In this document: piece after piece, positions 33,633 to 33,756 of the stretch | Numbering within the stretch: position 1 is the first letter of the stretch | Layout: every line of letters starts with the position of its first letter | DNA from: Ophiocordyceps camponoti-saundersi (nom. inval.) | Lineage: Eukaryota; Ascomycota; Sordariomycetes; Hypocreales; Ophiocordycipitaceae | DNA: 33,756 bases | Direction: 5' to 3' | Assembly: GCA_003339415.1 (NCBI GenBank) | Contig: PDHQ01000343.1 | Location: 1 to 33,756 of the forward strand | Made by a program: the position numbers and the translations under genes | The notes under the pieces: generated by a model | What the model was told of the DNA's origin: nothing | Database searches by the model: none | Seen by the model: the letters and a program-made list of their open reading frames with translations, nothing else

Positions 33633-33756
33633 TATAATAATATAATAATATAATAATATAATAATATAATAATATAATAATATAATAATATAATAATATA
33701 ATAATATAATAATATAATAATATAATAATATAATAATATAATAATATAATAATATA
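33633..33756. repeat. AATATAAT tandem satellite, right window edge
   Basis: About fifteen units of the same 8-bp repeat as at 1-295, in the same orientation and with almost no variants, running to the last base. Confidence 0.95.

Overview
The window looks like nuclear DNA of a filamentous ascomycete (Pezizomycotina). It holds one intact, intron-bearing canonical histone H2A gene. Next to it lies a block of about 30 kb of extremely AT-rich repeats carrying the signature of repeat-induced point mutation (RIP). From about 2.86 kb to 32.86 kb the dinucleotides CpA and TpG are almost absent, while CpG, CpC and CpT persist. Repeat copies differ almost only by transitions. Apart from H2A I find no intact gene; everything else coding is decayed mobile-element sequence with Gln/Trp/Arg codons turned into TAA/TAG.

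Layout. 1-295: 8-bp AATATAAT satellite. 296-905: AT-rich, no gene. 906-2654: a base-balanced island with the H2A promoter, the three-exon H2A gene (1236-1766) and its 3' flank; the usual divergent partner H2B is not present. 2655-2857 and 32863-33065: a pair of 203-bp direct repeats, differing at about 21 sites (all transitions), that bracket the RIP-saturated block exactly. Between them are nested elements. A roughly 4-kb repeat of unknown type occurs twice in direct orientation (copy 1 3650-18709, copy 2 27314-31208). Copy 1 is split by a complete but dead chromodomain-bearing Ty3/Gypsy LTR retrotransposon (5012-15276, LTRs of about 649 bp, RIP-altered 5-bp target duplication), and copy 2 serves as the empty site. 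Between the two copies (18710-27313) lies the decayed gag-pol of a second, different Gypsy family. 31209-32862 holds a further decayed coiled-coil ORF. 33066-33756: AT-rich flank with a perfect hairpin, ending in the same AATATAAT satellite that opens the window.

How it fits together: the likely history is an outer insertion beside H2A, then insertion of the duplicated 4-kb elements and two Gypsy elements, with repeated rounds of RIP. The best leads are the unassigned 4-kb element with its in-frame 162-bp duplication, a GC-rich island of about 240 bp (18291-18530) that escaped RIP, the orphan H2A gene, and the possibility that the 4-kb repeats are giant LTRs of the second Gypsy element. Element boundaries and decayed reading frames were read by eye and are approximate unless stated.
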